Positions 33,243 through 42,844 are shown, numbered from the stretch's first letter. The stretch: DNA of 64,000 bases from Leucobacter sp. wl10 (GCF_003569785.1 NZ_KZ984001.1:1-64000), one strand, 5' to 3'. Notes: generated from the letters alone by a model not told the origin. A program made the numbers and translations.

Positions 33243-33737
33243 ATGCAGAGCGATCCCGGAGTACGGCGCGGCGACGCGCGACGCCGCCTGCTCGCGTTCG
33301 GCCTGCTCACCCTGGTGCTGGTGGGGCTCTTCGGCATGCATGTGCTGAGCGGCTCGGCCGGGCACGGCGGCCACGACACGAGATCCCCGGCCGCGCTCAT
33401 CGCGACCGATCACGAAGCCGCGGGCGCCGACATGGGCGGCAGCGTGGTCACGGCGGCGGGGGTGCACGCATCCGGCACGATGGCCGCACCGGACCCCGCA
33501 CCCGGGGATGCCCACTGTCCTGGCCCGTGCGGGGATCCGGACCCCGGTCACGTCATGCTGATGGTCGGGTGCGTGCTCGCGCTGCTGGTGGCCGTCGTGC
33601 TGCTGTTCGCGCCGCTCATGCTGGGGTACTCCTGGCGCTCCCTCGTCCTCGCGATCCGCTCCCTGCCGCCCGCGGGCACCGTCTTACCGCGCCCGCGGCC
33701 GCCGTCTCTTCTCGTTCTGTCGATCAGTCGCACCTGA
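33243..33737 (+). CDS. DUF6153-like membrane protein
   Basis: A 164-residue protein. An N-terminal helix (LLAFGLLTLVLVGLFGMHVL) is followed by a His- and Cys-bearing loop (GHGGHDTRS; DAHCPGPCGDPDPGH), a second helix (VMLMVGCVLALLVAVVLLF) and the tail LLVLSISRT. AGGAGG lies 5 bases before ATG 33243. First gene of a plus-strand run with the DUF305 and sensor-like lipoproteins. Likely a metal-responsive envelope protein. Confidence 0.75.
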   Translation: MQSDPGVRRGDARRRLLAFGLLTLVLVGLFGMHVLSGSAGHGGHDTRSPAALIATDHEAAGADMGGSVVTAAGVHASGTMAAPDPAPGDAHCPGPCGDPDPGHVMLMVGCVLALLVAVVLLFAPLMLGYSWRSLVLAIRSLPPAGTVLPRPRPPSLLVLSISRT

Positions 33738-33831
33738 TTCGCGCCCGCTCCGGCCACGGCTGGAGCACGGCTGCGCCCTGCCCGGGGCGCGAATCTCTGA
33801 CTTTGTTGACTGAATGAAAGGACGCATACTG

Positions 33832-34440
33832 ATGCGTATTCGCACGCTTGCGCTGGCTTCGGCCGCGCTGTCCACCGCCCTGCTGCTGGTCGGCTGCTCC
33901 CCGAGCGGGACGTCGGACGGGATGGCCGGCATGGATCGCGGATCCAGCTCCTCCACGGCACCTGCCGAGACCTCCGCGCAGTTCAATGCGGCCGACCAGA
34001 TGTTCGTGACGATGATGATCCCGCACCACGAGCAGGCGATCGAGATGGCCGACATGCTGCTTGCCAAGGACGGCATCGACGAGCGGGTGATCGAGCTCGC
34101 CCAGCAGATCAAGGACGCCCAGGGCCCTGAGATCGAGACCATGCAGGCCTGGCTCGAGGACTGGGGCGTGTCCGCGGACGACTCGTCGATGGGTGGCATG
34201 GATCATGGCGGCGGCATGATGTCGGAAGACAGCATGACCGCCCTGGAATCGGCCACCGGCGCTGAGGCAACGCGCCTGTTCCTCGAGGGCATGATCGAGC
34301 ATCACACCGGCGCGATCGAGATGGCCCAGGCCGCCCTCGACGGCGGGGAGAACCCGGACGTACTCGAGCTCGCGCAGCAGGTCATCGACGGCCAGAGCGC
34401 GGAGATCACCACGATGCAGGAGATCCTGGACAGCCTCTAA
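33832..34440 (+). CDS. DUF305 lipoprotein
   Basis: A 202-residue ferritin-like DUF305 protein. The signal peptide ends in LLLVGC (lipobox). Two repeat halves carry MIPHHEQAIEMADML and MIEHHTGAIEMAQAAL, the paired His motifs of the family, and a Met-rich linker (SMGGMDHGGGMM) lies between them. DUF305 proteins are often encoded in copper and silver islands and probably bind metal at the cell surface. ATG 33832 is chosen for the GAAAGGA site. Confidence 0.92.
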   Translation: MRIRTLALASAALSTALLLVGCSPSGTSDGMAGMDRGSSSSTAPAETSAQFNAADQMFVTMMIPHHEQAIEMADMLLAKDGIDERVIELAQQIKDAQGPEIETMQAWLEDWGVSADDSSMGGMDHGGGMMSEDSMTALESATGAEATRLFLEGMIEHHTGAIEMAQAALDGGENPDVLELAQQVIDGQSAEITTMQEILDSL

Positions 34441-34454
34441 CCCCGGCCCCGGCA

Positions 34455-34488
34455 CGGGATCCCCGCCTAGGCCCGGGCGGGGATCCCG
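34455..34488 (+). terminator. Hairpin after the DUF305 gene
   Basis: A 13-base perfect stem (CGGGATCCCCGCC and its complement) with an 8-base loop starts 15 bases after the stop codon. No T-run. Confidence 0.7.
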
Positions 34489-34581
34489 CCCGCATCCCCG
34501 CAGTTCGCACCGCTCCCCGGTGCCACCTGCATCCCTCCGTTGACCGGGCTGCCTGCTCGCATCCCGCTGAAAGGTGTTCAC

Positions 34582-35466
34582 ATGCCCGCATCCCTCTTCC
34601 CCCGTACGCCCCGTCTGCGCGGACGGCTGCTGCTCGCCGCGGCGACGGCCGCCGTCGCCGCCGTCCTGACCGGGTGCGCGGCCACCGCTCCCACGGCGCC
34701 GGCCTCCTCGCCGCCTCCGACGTTCGGCCACATTCACACGGTGATCCCCGAGGATGCGGGCACCCTCCTCGTCGGCACGCACACCGGCCTCTACCGCGTC
34801 GAGGAGGACGGTACCGTGGACGGTCCCCTGGGAGGCTACGACTTCGACCTGATGGGGCTCGCTGCCAGCGGAGACGCCCTGATCGCCTCCGGGCATCCCG
34901 GCCTTGATACCCCGGCGGAGCTGGGCTCCCCGAATCTCGGCATCATCCGCAGCGAGGATGCCGGGGAGAGCTGGCAGCCGGTCGCGTTCACGAACACCGA
35001 GGACTTCCACGTTCTCACTGCCGGACCGGACGGTCGGCTCTACGGCATCGGATCGACCAGCCCCGCGCTACGGGTCAGCGACGACCGGGGCGACACCTGG
35101 GAGGCCCGCGGCGAGGTCGCCGCCGTCGATCTCGCCGTCACCACGGACGGGACGATCACCGCCGCCACCCCCGAGGGCCTGCGCACCAGCACCGACGATG
35201 GGGCGTCGTTCACGTCCGCAGCTGATGCGCCGCTGCTGTATCTGCTCGAGGCCGCAGGCGACACGGTCATCGGGGTCGGCACCGACGGGCAGATCTGGCA
35301 GCGCGCCGGCGACACCAGCTGGGAGACGATCGGGTCGGCGACGGGCACCGTCGAGGCCGTGGGGCTCTCCCCCACCGGCATGGTCATCCTCGTCGACGAG
35401 CGCGGCATCGTCGCCCTCGACGGCGACGAGTCCACCATCATTCTGCCCGCGCTGTCGGGCCCCTGA
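34582..35466 (+). CDS. F510_1955-type lipoprotein (beta-propeller)
   Basis: A 294-residue lipoprotein (lipobox AAVLTGC). FGHIHTVIPEDAGTLLVGTH is the family start, and Asp-box-like units (SEDAGESWQPV, SDDRGDTWEAR, STDDGASFTS) indicate a sialidase-type beta-propeller. It is probably a surface binding or sensing protein rather than an active glycosidase. GAAAGG lies 8 bases before ATG 34582. Often seen next to DUF305 and copper genes. Confidence 0.85.
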   Translation: MPASLFPRTPRLRGRLLLAAATAAVAAVLTGCAATAPTAPASSPPPTFGHIHTVIPEDAGTLLVGTHTGLYRVEEDGTVDGPLGGYDFDLMGLAASGDALIASGHPGLDTPAELGSPNLGIIRSEDAGESWQPVAFTNTEDFHVLTAGPDGRLYGIGSTSPALRVSDDRGDTWEARGEVAAVDLAVTTDGTITAATPEGLRTSTDDGASFTSAADAPLLYLLEAAGDTVIGVGTDGQIWQRAGDTSWETIGSATGTVEAVGLSPTGMVILVDERGIVALDGDESTIILPALSGP

Positions 35467-35486
35467 CCGATATCGAAGGAGGCGTC

Positions 35487-36005
35487 ATGCCCCGCTTTCC
35501 CAAACGCACCCCTTCATCCGCGGTCGGCGCCTCTCGTGAACTGCTCGGCGACCTGATGACCCGGCACGGCCGCCTCGGGGACATGGTGTCGACGATGGCG
35601 CACTCCCCCGCGCTGCTCGACTGGTATCTGCAGTTGAACCGGGCGATGCGCCGCACGAAGCTCGACCGCAAAATCGTCGAGCTCATCTCGATCGCGGTGC
35701 AGGCACGACAGGGGTGCGACCGGTGCCTGAGATCCCACATCGCCGCGGCGCAAGCTCTGGGCGTGTACGAGTCCACGATCGAGGCCGCCCGGCAGGGCAC
35801 CTCCCCGATCCCGGCGATCGCGGCGATCATCCAGTTCGGACTCCAGGTCTCCCAGGAGCCGGCTGCGATCACCGACGCCCAGATCGCCGAGCTGCGCAGC
35901 TTCGGGTACAGCACTCGGGAGATCGCCGACGTCGTCGGGGTAGTCTCCCTGAATGTCCTCACGGGCGCCTTCACCCTCGTCGCCGGGCTCACCCGCGAGG
36001 ATTGA
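35487..36005 (+). CDS. Carboxymuconolactone decarboxylase/AhpD-like protein
   Basis: A 172-residue protein. The redox motif QARQGCDRCLRSHIAAAQAL has the CxxC and His of AhpD-like peroxidases. Unlike in AhpD, an extra C-terminal helix-turn-helix-like stretch follows (AELRSFGYSTREIADVVGVV). Likely removes peroxides produced by copper. GGAGG precedes the ATG. Last gene of the plus-strand run. Confidence 0.85.
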   Translation: MPRFPKRTPSSAVGASRELLGDLMTRHGRLGDMVSTMAHSPALLDWYLQLNRAMRRTKLDRKIVELISIAVQARQGCDRCLRSHIAAAQALGVYESTIEAARQGTSPIPAIAAIIQFGLQVSQEPAAITDAQIAELRSFGYSTREIADVVGVVSLNVLTGAFTLVAGLTRED

Positions 36006-36068
36006 GGTCGCCTCGATACCGGGGCTGGAAGAGGCGACGCCAGCGGCCGATCGGTGCCGGGCGATCGC

Positions 36069-36380
36069 TCAGGAGCGAACGAGTCGATGGATCGCGTCGC
36101 TGGCTTCCCGGATCTTCGCGTGGGCGGCGTCGTCGCCGAGCTTCGCGGCGTCGAGCACGCAGTGCTTGAGGTGATCGTCGAGCAGGCCCGTGGCGACCCC
36201 TTGGAGGGCGCGGGTCAGCGCGGACACCTGGGTGAGGATGTCGATGCAGTACTGCTCCTCGTCGATCATCTTCGCGATGCCGCGCGCCTGCCCCTCGATG
36301 CGCTTCATGCGCTGCCGGTACTGCTCCTTGTCGTCGATATAGCCGTGGTGCCCTGCGGCAGTGTCGTTCTCGCTGACCAT
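36069..36380 (-). CDS. csoR: CsoR-family repressor, second copy
   Basis: A 103-residue protein with the CsoR fold: Cys in QYCIDILTQ, His and Cys in LDDHLKHC. The N-terminus is longer than in the 13290 copy. It ends DAIHRLVRS, like the other two CsoR proteins. A CsoR-type box lies about 210 bases upstream (36593-36610). It is convergent with the AhpD-like gene. Confidence 0.9.
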   Translation of the reverse strand: MVSENDTAAGHHGYIDDKEQYRQRMKRIEGQARGIAKMIDEEQYCIDILTQVSALTRALQGVATGLLDDHLKHCVLDAAKLGDDAAHAKIREASDAIHRLVRS

Positions 36381-36592
36381 GCGCGTGTCCTTTCCTTCTA
36401 CTGCTCACGTTCCTGAGCGAAACGAATGCTGGGTTCGGGGTGAACTCGATGCGCCAGAGGACCCGCGCACAAGCATCGCAGTGTGCATCGCCGGCACGAT
36501 CCGCGCCGGAGTCAGGATACCGTTGGTGTGCGAGAGTGATGGCGCGACCGTCAGGATCGCTGACTCCCTGGGCCGATCGACTCCCTCACAAT

Positions 36593-36610
36593 TATACCCC
36601 ACAGGGGTAC
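36593..36610. promoter_or_regulatory. CsoR box 3
   Basis: TACCCC-ACA-GGGGTA (36595-36609) with flanking TA. Located between the FAD oxidoreductase stop and csoR at 36380, so it probably controls that csoR from a long leader. Confidence 0.7.
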
Positions 36611-36625
36611 TGGCAGTGTGGGGGA

Positions 36626-37819
36626 TCATCCGCCCCCGCCGCCGAGGAGCGGCGCTTGCGCAATGTCGCAGGTGACCGTTCCTGCGTGGAGGCGTGGCCC
36701 CCACTGGGCGACCGTGCCGACGGCGTCGATGCCGGTGACGCCGATGACGCTGTCGCCGCGTTCGTGCCGCACGACGAACTCGTCCCCCGTTTCGAGGAGG
36801 GAGGTCGCCCCGACGGTGGCACCGACCCCGGTGATCGCGTGCCCGTAGACCAGCGCCAGGAAGGGGCTGCGCGGCAGGTAGGGGCCGGGGTCGTCGCCGA
36901 GATCGAGATCGTGCAGGGCAACCCGTGCGGCATGTGTGCCCTGGGCGACGGCATCCTCCCAGTGGTCGATGCGCCAGGCGCCGAGTGCCTCGTCATGGTG
37001 CAGGGCGACGCCGCCGGCCGCGTAGTGGCGCGGCAGGCCGGTGCGGAGATGCTCGTCGACGTCGACCCCGCCCGCCCACGGTGCGGGAGCGGCGGGGAGG
37101 GTGCCGAGCGCGAGCAGCAGGAGGTCCGCGATCAGGGGGCGGTCATCGTCGAGGGTGACCACGACGCCGGGATCGGCGGCGTCGACCCGGCTCACGGTGT
37201 GCCCGAAGTAGGTGTGCACGCGAGACTGGTGAGCGGCGACGAGGCGCTCGGCGACCGGGGCGCCGAATGCGGCCGCGCCGGGAACGGTGCTGCGCGCGAT
37301 GAGCAGCACCGTGTGCCCGGCATCGTGCAGCGTCGACGCGGTCTCTGCCGCGATGATCCCGCCGCCGTAGATGGCGACCCTGGCCGGACGGCCGAGCCAG
37401 GCCAGACGCGCACGGATGCGCAGCGCATCCGGAAGGGAGTGCAGCGGGCTCACCCGCCCGTGCTCCATCGCGGTCTGTGCGCCGGGGAGGGTATCCGGTA
37501 GCAGGCGGGGTCGGCTGCCGGTAGCGATGACGAGGGCGTCGTAGCCGAGCCTCGCCCCCGACGCCAGGTGCGCCTCCCGATCGACCGGATCGATGCGGGT
37601 CACGCTATCGGCGAGGCGGTCCACCTCGGGCAGAGGGAGCGCGATGAGTTCGGGCGGGGTCGACCCGAATGCGATGCCCTTGATGAGCATCCGCGTGTAC
37701 GGGGTGACCTCGGTATCGCCCACGAGCGTGACCCGCACCTCGCGCTCGGTGGCAAGGCGGCGGGCGGCTGCGGCGCCGGCCGCGCCCGTGCCGACGATGA
37801 GGACGTGGGGGGTGGTCAT
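36626..37819 (-). CDS. FAD-dependent NAD(P)H oxidoreductase
   Basis: A 397-residue two-dinucleotide-fold flavoprotein. VLIVGTGAAGAAAARRL binds FAD, VAIYGGGIIAAETASTLH binds NAD(P)H, and LLLALGTLPAAP is the central motif. It resembles ferredoxin or rubredoxin reductases. The electron acceptor is not evident; it may keep thiols or copper reduced. Last gene of the copZ-copA operon, with GGGAG before the ATG. Confidence 0.85.
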   Translation of the reverse strand: MTTPHVLIVGTGAAGAAAARRLATEREVRVTLVGDTEVTPYTRMLIKGIAFGSTPPELIALPLPEVDRLADSVTRIDPVDREAHLASGARLGYDALVIATGSRPRLLPDTLPGAQTAMEHGRVSPLHSLPDALRIRARLAWLGRPARVAIYGGGIIAAETASTLHDAGHTVLLIARSTVPGAAAFGAPVAERLVAAHQSRVHTYFGHTVSRVDAADPGVVVTLDDDRPLIADLLLLALGTLPAAPAPWAGGVDVDEHLRTGLPRHYAAGGVALHHDEALGAWRIDHWEDAVAQGTHAARVALHDLDLGDDPGPYLPRSPFLALVYGHAITGVGATVGATSLLETGDEFVVRHERGDSVIGVTGIDAVGTVAQWGPRLHAGTVTCDIAQAPLLGGGGG

Positions 37820-37844
37820 ACGGGGAGCTCCCGGGAGTCGGACG

Positions 37845-38177
37845 CTACGAGCGCACGAGGCGTGCGATGGCATCGGTGGCTTCGGTGATCTTCTCCTCCG
37901 CGCCGGAAACGCCGGTGCCGGCGGCGTCGAGGACGCAGTGGCGCAGGTGGTCGTGCAGGAGTCCGAGCGCGACGTTCTCGAGGGCCTTGGTGACGGCGGA
38001 GATCTGGGTGAGGATGTCGATGCAGTAGCGATCCTCGTCGACCATGCGGTCGATGCCGCGCACCTGTCCTTCCAGGCGTCGCAGCCGGTTGCGGTACTGC
38101 GTCTTGTCGCTGATGTAGCCGTGCCCGGCGCCCGCTTCATGGGACTCGGATGCGTAAGCAGGGGCGGTGGTGCTCAT
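37845..38177 (-). CDS. csoR: CsoR-family repressor, third copy
   Basis: A 110-residue protein. Cys in [11 protein letters not shown], His and Cys in LHDHLRHCVLDAA; ends AIARLVRS. ATG 38177 has GGAG 8 bases upstream, better than ATG 38186. It lies inside the copZ-copA operon, so it is likely the autoregulating sensor of the two CsoR boxes before copZ. Confidence 0.92.
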   Translation of the reverse strand: MSTTAPAYASESHEAGAGHGYISDKTQYRNRLRRLEGQVRGIDRMVDEDRYCIDILTQISAVTKALENVALGLLHDHLRHCVLDAAGTGVSGAEEKITEATDAIARLVRS

Positions 38178-38239
38178 CTCGATCACTCCGATCTGCGGCC
38201 TGGGGTGCCGCCGGCCGGCGGCACCCCAGGCCGCGCAGG

Positions 38240-38509
38240 TTAAGCCATGTTCGCGGCGTACTTGCCTGGATCGGCGTCGAACAGGGGGCCACAGCCCGCG
38301 CAGCAGAGCCAGTAGCGCTGGCCGTCGTAGTCGCGGACCAGGCCGGCGGCCTCGGCCGCCTGCTTGCTGACGGGGTTGCCGACCATGACCGGGCAGGTGG
38401 TCATGTCGTCGGCGTCCGTGACGGCGACGGAGTGGTGGCGCCCCGTCGTGGCGGGGGCGGGTTCGGCGTGGCCGCAGCAGCTGGCGGGGGCGTCATCGTG
38501 GTGGCTCAT
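38240..38509 (-). CDS. YHS-domain metal-binding protein
   Basis: An 89-residue protein. His/Cys-rich N-terminus (SHHDDAPASCCGH), then a YHS-like domain: TTCPVMVGNPVS, followed by YWLCCAGCGPLFDADPGKYA. Such domains bind copper or other soft metals and often accompany CopA. AAAGG lies 6 bases before ATG 38509. Between copA and csoR. Confidence 0.85.
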   Translation of the reverse strand: MSHHDDAPASCCGHAEPAPATTGRHHSVAVTDADDMTTCPVMVGNPVSKQAAEAAGLVRDYDGQRYWLCCAGCGPLFDADPGKYAANMA

Positions 38510-38557
38510 CAGGGTGCCTTTCGTGTACATCGGATCGGTGGGGTGAGTTCCGTGGCG

Positions 38558-40834
38558 TCACTGGGTGGTGACGCTGCGGAACCCGCGCAGGCGGAGGCTG
38601 TTGCCCACGACGAAGACGCTCGAGAACGCCATCGCCGCGCCTGCGAGCATGGGGTTGAGCATGCCCAGGGCCGCGACCGGGATCGCCGCGGTGTTGTAGG
38701 CGAAGGCCCAGAACAGGTTGGTCTTGATCGTGGACAGGGTCTTGCGCGACAGGCGGATCGCGTCGACGGCGGCCCGGAGGTCGCCGCGCACGAGGGTGAT
38801 GTCGGAGGCCTCGATCGCGACGTCGGTGCCGGTGCCCATCGCCAATCCCAGGTCGGCTTGGGCGAGCGCGGGGGCGTCGTTGACACCGTCCCCGACCATC
38901 GCGACGATCTTGCCTTCGCCCTGCAGTCGGGCGACGACATCGACCTTGTCCTGCGGCAGCACTTCGGCGATGACCTCGGCGATGCCGACTTCGGCGGCGA
39001 TCTGGCGGGCGACGGCCTCGTTGTCTCCGGTGAGCAGTACCGGGGTCAGGCCGATCGCCTTGAGCCCCCGGATCGCCTCCGCGCTCGTCGGCTTGACGGT
39101 GTCGGCCACGACGAGGATGCCGCGGGCCTGACCGTCCCAGCCGATCGCGACGACGGTCTTGCCCTCCCCCTCCGCGCGCGCCTTGGCTGCGGCGACATCG
39201 GCGGAGAGGTGCTGCGACCAGTCGGCCAGCAGCGACTCGCGCCCCACGACGACCGCGGTGCCGTCCACGATCCCCTGCACGCCTTTGCCTTCCACGTTCG
39301 CGAAGTCCTCCGGGGTGGGGAGCGGCCCGACTTCCTGGGTCGCGCCCTTCGCGATCGCCTGCGCGATCGGGTGCTCGGAGGCGTCCTCGAGGGCGCCTGC
39401 ATAGCGCAGCAGTGCGGCGCGGTCGACCCCGGGCTCGGTGATGACGTCGGTGAGGGTCATCTTGCCGCTGGTGACGGTGCCAGTCTTGTCGAGCACGACG
39501 GTGTCGACCCGGCGGGTGGACTCGAGCACCTCGGGGCCCTTGATGAGAATCCCCATCTGCGCGCCTCTGCCGGTGCCCACCAGCAGCGCCGTCGGGGTGG
39601 CGAGGCCCAGCGCGCACGGGCAGGCGATCACCAGCACCGCGACGGCGGCCGTGAACGCGGCCGCCACGGGGAACCCGGCGCCGAGCCACCCGCCCAGGGC
39701 CACGAATGCGATCACGATGACGATCGGGACGAACACCCCAGAGATGCGGTCGGCCAGGCGCTGCACCTCGGCCTTGCCGGTCTGCGCGTCCTCGACGAGC
39801 TGCGCCATCTGCGCGAGCTGCGTGTCCGAGCCGACACGGGTCGCCCGCACGACAAGGCGGCCGCCGGCGTTCACGGTCGCACCGGTGACGGTGTCGCCTT
39901 CCCCGACCTCGACCGGAACGGATTCCCCGGTGAGCATCGACGCGTCCACCGCGGAGGTGCCGGAGACCACGACGCCATCGGTGGCGATCTTCTCACCGGG
40001 GCGCACGATGAACTCGTCCCCGACCTGCAGCTGGTCGGTGGGGATCTTCACCTCGGCGCCGTCCCGGATCACCGAGACTTCTTTCGCCCCGAGCTCGAGC
40101 AGGGCGCGCAGCGCGGCCCCAGCCTGACGCTTGGAGCGCTTCTCGAAGTAGCGGCCGGCGAGGATGAACATCGTCACCCCGGCGCCGACCTCGAGGTAGA
40201 TGTTCGCCGCCCCATCGGAGGGGGCGATGGTGAACTCGAAGGGGTGCGTCATACCGGGGTTGCCGGCCGTACCGAAGAACAGGGCGTAGATCGACCACAG
40301 CAGTGCGACCGAGGTGCCCATCGAGATGAGCGTGTCCATCGTCGCCGTGCCGTGCTTGAGGTTGGTCCAGGCGGCCTTGTGGAACGGCCACGCCCCCCAC
40401 ACGATCACCGGCGCGGCCAGTGCCAGCGACGCCCACTGCCAGTAGGTGAACTGCAGGGCAGGGATCATCGCCATCGCGATCACCGGCACGGTGAGCACGA
40501 TCGCGCCGATGAGCCGGTGTCGGAGGGAGATGAGTTCGAGGTCGGCGGCCGTCTCCCCGCTATCCGCAGCCCCGGTCTGCGCGTTCTGCGCACGCAGGGG
40601 CTGCGGCAGGGCGGCCGTGTAGCCGGTCTTCTCGACCTCGGCGATCAGCAGCGCAGGGTCGTACCCGTCGGGCACGGTTACCTTCGCCTTCTCGGTGGCG
40701 TAGTTGACGGTCGCCGCCACCCCGTCGAGCTTGTTCAGCTTCTTCTCGATCCGGTTCGCGCAGGAGGCGCAGGTCATCCCCCCGATCTCCAACTCGATGC
40801 CCGTCCCACCCGTAGGTGGCGCTGCTGTGCTCAT
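38558..40834 (-). CDS. copA: Cu(I)-exporting P-type ATPase CopA
   Basis: A 758-residue P1B-1 ATPase. One HMA domain with GMTCASC (CxxC 22-25), TGES at about 304, CPC at 407-409, DKTGT at 451-455, HP locus in SEHPIAQAI and GDGVNDAP. The last helices carry YN in [10 protein letters not shown] and [15 protein letters not shown] (Met and Ser), the Cu(I) site. Pumps Cu(I) out of the cytoplasm with copZ as donor. AGAAGGAACAGG precedes the ATG. Confidence 0.95.
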   Translation of the reverse strand: MSTAAPPTGGTGIELEIGGMTCASCANRIEKKLNKLDGVAATVNYATEKAKVTVPDGYDPALLIAEVEKTGYTAALPQPLRAQNAQTGAADSGETAADLELISLRHRLIGAIVLTVPVIAMAMIPALQFTYWQWASLALAAPVIVWGAWPFHKAAWTNLKHGTATMDTLISMGTSVALLWSIYALFFGTAGNPGMTHPFEFTIAPSDGAANIYLEVGAGVTMFILAGRYFEKRSKRQAGAALRALLELGAKEVSVIRDGAEVKIPTDQLQVGDEFIVRPGEKIATDGVVVSGTSAVDASMLTGESVPVEVGEGDTVTGATVNAGGRLVVRATRVGSDTQLAQMAQLVEDAQTGKAEVQRLADRISGVFVPIVIVIAFVALGGWLGAGFPVAAAFTAAVAVLVIACPCALGLATPTALLVGTGRGAQMGILIKGPEVLESTRRVDTVVLDKTGTVTSGKMTLTDVITEPGVDRAALLRYAGALEDASEHPIAQAIAKGATQEVGPLPTPEDFANVEGKGVQGIVDGTAVVVGRESLLADWSQHLSADVAAAKARAEGEGKTVVAIGWDGQARGILVVADTVKPTSAEAIRGLKAIGLTPVLLTGDNEAVARQIAAEVGIAEVIAEVLPQDKVDVVARLQGEGKIVAMVGDGVNDAPALAQADLGLAMGTGTDVAIEASDITLVRGDLRAAVDAIRLSRKTLSTIKTNLFWAFAYNTAAIPVAALGMLNPMLAGAAMAFSSVFVVGNSLRLRGFRSVTTQ

Positions 40835-40886
40835 CCTGTTCCTTCTCTCTCAGCTCTGTCCATCGGAAACCACTGACCCGTACGGG

Positions 40887-41828
40887 TCAGTGGCCTCCGG
40901 AATGCGCGTCCTCGTCGCCGGCACCGTCCCCGGCTACCGCGTCGATGACGAATGAGGCCGTGCGCACCTCGCCGTCGACCTGGAAGTCCAGGTACAGCAG
41001 ATAGCGGCCCGCCGTCGGCGCCTCCGCGGTGAACCCGATCTCCGGTCCACCCGTCTCACCCGCCTCCGGCTCACTGCCCTCGGGGTGGACGTGCAGGTAG
41101 GCGAGATCGCCCTCGCGCAGCGCGACCAGGTGCCCGAAGGCACCCAGGTAGGCTTCGAGCGCGGTGACCGGCATCCCGCCGCGCTCGACCGACAGCGTGA
41201 GGGTGCCCGGTTCCCCCGCGGTGAGCTCCCCCGCCAGGGTGACGGTGAAGCCGTCGACCTCCGCGGTGCGCTGCACCTCGGTGGTGACTGGGGTGACGTC
41301 GCCGGCGACCTCGACGGTGCGGGTGAGCGTGAGGCCCTCGGCGTCCCCAGCCGAGGGGGTGAAGTCGGCGTAGACGCGGTAGCTGCCGGCCGCCTCCCAC
41401 GTCCACGGCACCGACCAGGTGCCGGTGCTCGCGTCGAGCTCCGGATGGACGTGCCGGAATCCCGTCCCGTCGCTGCGCACCACGATGAGGTGGAGATCCT
41501 TCTCATGGGCCTCGGTGAACTCCGTCACCGGCTCACCCGCCGCCGTCTGGACCTGGAAGCTGAGCTCCCCCGCCTCACCGATCGTCGTCGGCGCGTCGAC
41601 CGGTGAGAGCAGGAAACCATCGGTATCGAGCGAGAGCCCGCTCCGGGCGTCCGTCGCGGGTTCCGGTGCGGTGACGCTCTGGCCGTCATTGTGACCGTCC
41701 GTCTCACTCCCGGCGGCCCATGCCGCCACGAAGTTGTCGGGGATGAGCACGCCGGCCACAGCGAACGCGCCACCGAAAGCGACCACGAGCCCCGCCCCGT
41801 ACAGTGCGAGTCGTGCCCCGGCCTGCAT
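40887..41828 (-). CDS. Membrane-anchored copper-island protein with two Ig-like domains
   Basis: A 313-residue protein. One N-terminal helix (LALYGAGLVVAFGGAFAVAG) is followed by an exported part with two beta-rich domains, each with His pairs (DLHLIVVRSDGTGFRHVHPE; LREGDLAYLHVHPEG), and a His-rich end (DEDAHSGGH). Probably binds copper outside the membrane and passes it on. The start overlaps the copZ stop (ATGA, 41828-41830). Confidence 0.75.
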   Translation of the reverse strand: MQAGARLALYGAGLVVAFGGAFAVAGVLIPDNFVAAWAAGSETDGHNDGQSVTAPEPATDARSGLSLDTDGFLLSPVDAPTTIGEAGELSFQVQTAAGEPVTEFTEAHEKDLHLIVVRSDGTGFRHVHPELDASTGTWSVPWTWEAAGSYRVYADFTPSAGDAEGLTLTRTVEVAGDVTPVTTEVQRTAEVDGFTVTLAGELTAGEPGTLTLSVERGGMPVTALEAYLGAFGHLVALREGDLAYLHVHPEGSEPEAGETGGPEIGFTAEAPTAGRYLLYLDFQVDGEVRTASFVIDAVAGDGAGDEDAHSGGH

Positions 41829-42037
41829 CAGATGCGCACCGCCGAGTACCCGGCCTCCTCGACCGCGGCGAGCACCCGTGCGTCGTCGAGCTCGACCGCG
41901 GCGGTCACGATGAGTTTGCCCGTCTGCGCGCTGACCTGGACGTCCTCCACGCCGTCGATCTCGCTGACCTCCTCACGGATCGACATCTCGCAGTGCCCGC
42001 AGGTCATGCCCGTCACCTGATACTCGTTCGCAGTCAT
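41828..42037 (-). CDS. copZ: Copper chaperone CopZ
   Basis: A 69-residue HMA protein. VTGMTCGHCEMSI supplies the CxxC Cu(I) site and EEAGYSAV the conserved Tyr. First gene of the copZ-membrane protein-copA-YHS-csoR-FAD operon, under two CsoR boxes. Confidence 0.93.
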   Translation of the reverse strand: MTANEYQVTGMTCGHCEMSIREEVSEIDGVEDVQVSAQTGKLIVTAAVELDDARVLAAVEEAGYSAVRI

Positions 42038-42063
42038 CAGAGATCCTCCTCAGTATCGCGTAT

Positions 42064-42115
42064 GTACCCCTACGGGGTACCTGTACAACGTCAACCGTAT
42101 ACCCCGCAGAGGTAT
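42064..42115 (-). promoter_or_regulatory. CsoR boxes 4 and 5 of the copZ-copA operon
   Basis: Box 4: GTACCCCTACGGGGTAC (42064-42080). Box 5: TATACCCC-GCA-GAGGTAT (42098-42115). On the minus strand TTGACG lies between them and TTGTAC/TACATA give a plausible promoter, so the boxes cover the -35/-10 region. The 42116-42223 stretch has no clear gene. Confidence 0.75.
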
Positions 42116-42223
42116 TCCCGCAAGCAACACGATCGGACCAGAGCCGTCAGAGACAAGGTCGCGAACATCACCAGCATCAAAGGCGTCGGCGCCGTCGATA
42201 CCCGCGCCCAAGGAGCCCTGCGC

Positions 42224-42820
42224 TCAGGCCTCCGCGTCTGCGCGGAGCCGGGGCGCTGTCGCCTGGCCCGCTCTCAGGCGTCTGGGGCCGTGCGCCCAGC
42301 AGGTGGACCGAACGTGATTCCGCCAGGCGGCAAGCAGGTAGAACAGTGCGCCTGAACCGATCGCAACATCCGCGATATTGCTGATGAAGAAGTGCCCGTA
42401 CATAAGGAAATCGATCACTGCGCCGCGGCCGAATCCCTGTGGGGAGATGACTCGATCGAGGAGGTTACCGATGGCGACCGCTTCAACGATATGCCGGGGC
42501 CGCGTGGCGGCCCAGGTGAGGAGCACAGCGGATGCGAGGCCGAGCACAGTGATCATCGGTGCGAGTTCGGAACCGAGCGAGAAGATGGCGCCGATGTTGA
42601 AGGCGAGCTGCAGGCCGAGCAGGTCGCCGAGCACAGGGACCCGGTCGTCAGTGGCGAGGAAGCGCAGGGCGAGCTGCTTGCTCGACAAATCCAGGCTGAG
42701 GGTGAGCGCAGCCACGATGCAGCTCACGGCGAACCCCAGTTCTGTGGATCGGCATCCCAACCAGACAGTCGGGACCGTACGCAGATCGTCGACGTGCTCG
42801 TGCGGGTCCTTCTGGGTCAT
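42224..42820 (-). CDS. lspA: Lipoprotein signal peptidase II
   Basis: A 198-residue protein with four helices. LDLSSKQLA, FNIGAIFSL, IGNLLDR and AVIDFLMY...SNIADVAI are the LspA motifs; the last two hold the catalytic Asp pair. The C-terminus is basic and longer than usual. It cuts diacylated prolipoproteins before the lipobox Cys. Ordered directly after lnt and the cytochrome c assembly genes. Confidence 0.92.
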   Translation of the reverse strand: MTQKDPHEHVDDLRTVPTVWLGCRSTELGFAVSCIVAALTLSLDLSSKQLALRFLATDDRVPVLGDLLGLQLAFNIGAIFSLGSELAPMITVLGLASAVLLTWAATRPRHIVEAVAIGNLLDRVISPQGFGRGAVIDFLMYGHFFISNIADVAIGSGALFYLLAAWRNHVRSTCWAHGPRRLRAGQATAPRLRADAEA

Positions 42821-42844
42821 GGCGTCACCGACTCGTGTGACTTC

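Noticed and set aside
34582-35466. Active sialidase or glycosidase
   Set aside because: Asp-box-like repeats show the fold, but no catalytic Arg triad or Tyr/Glu pair could be placed, so I call it a lipoprotein of unknown activity.
38150-40876. 908-codon open frame on the plus strand
   Set aside because: Shadow of copA; no motif and a composition typical of the antisense of GC-rich genes.
42116-42223. Possible small gene between copZ and lspA
   Set aside because: A short frame (RDKVANITSIKGVGAVDTRA) looks protein-like, but it has no start signal and runs antisense into lspA.
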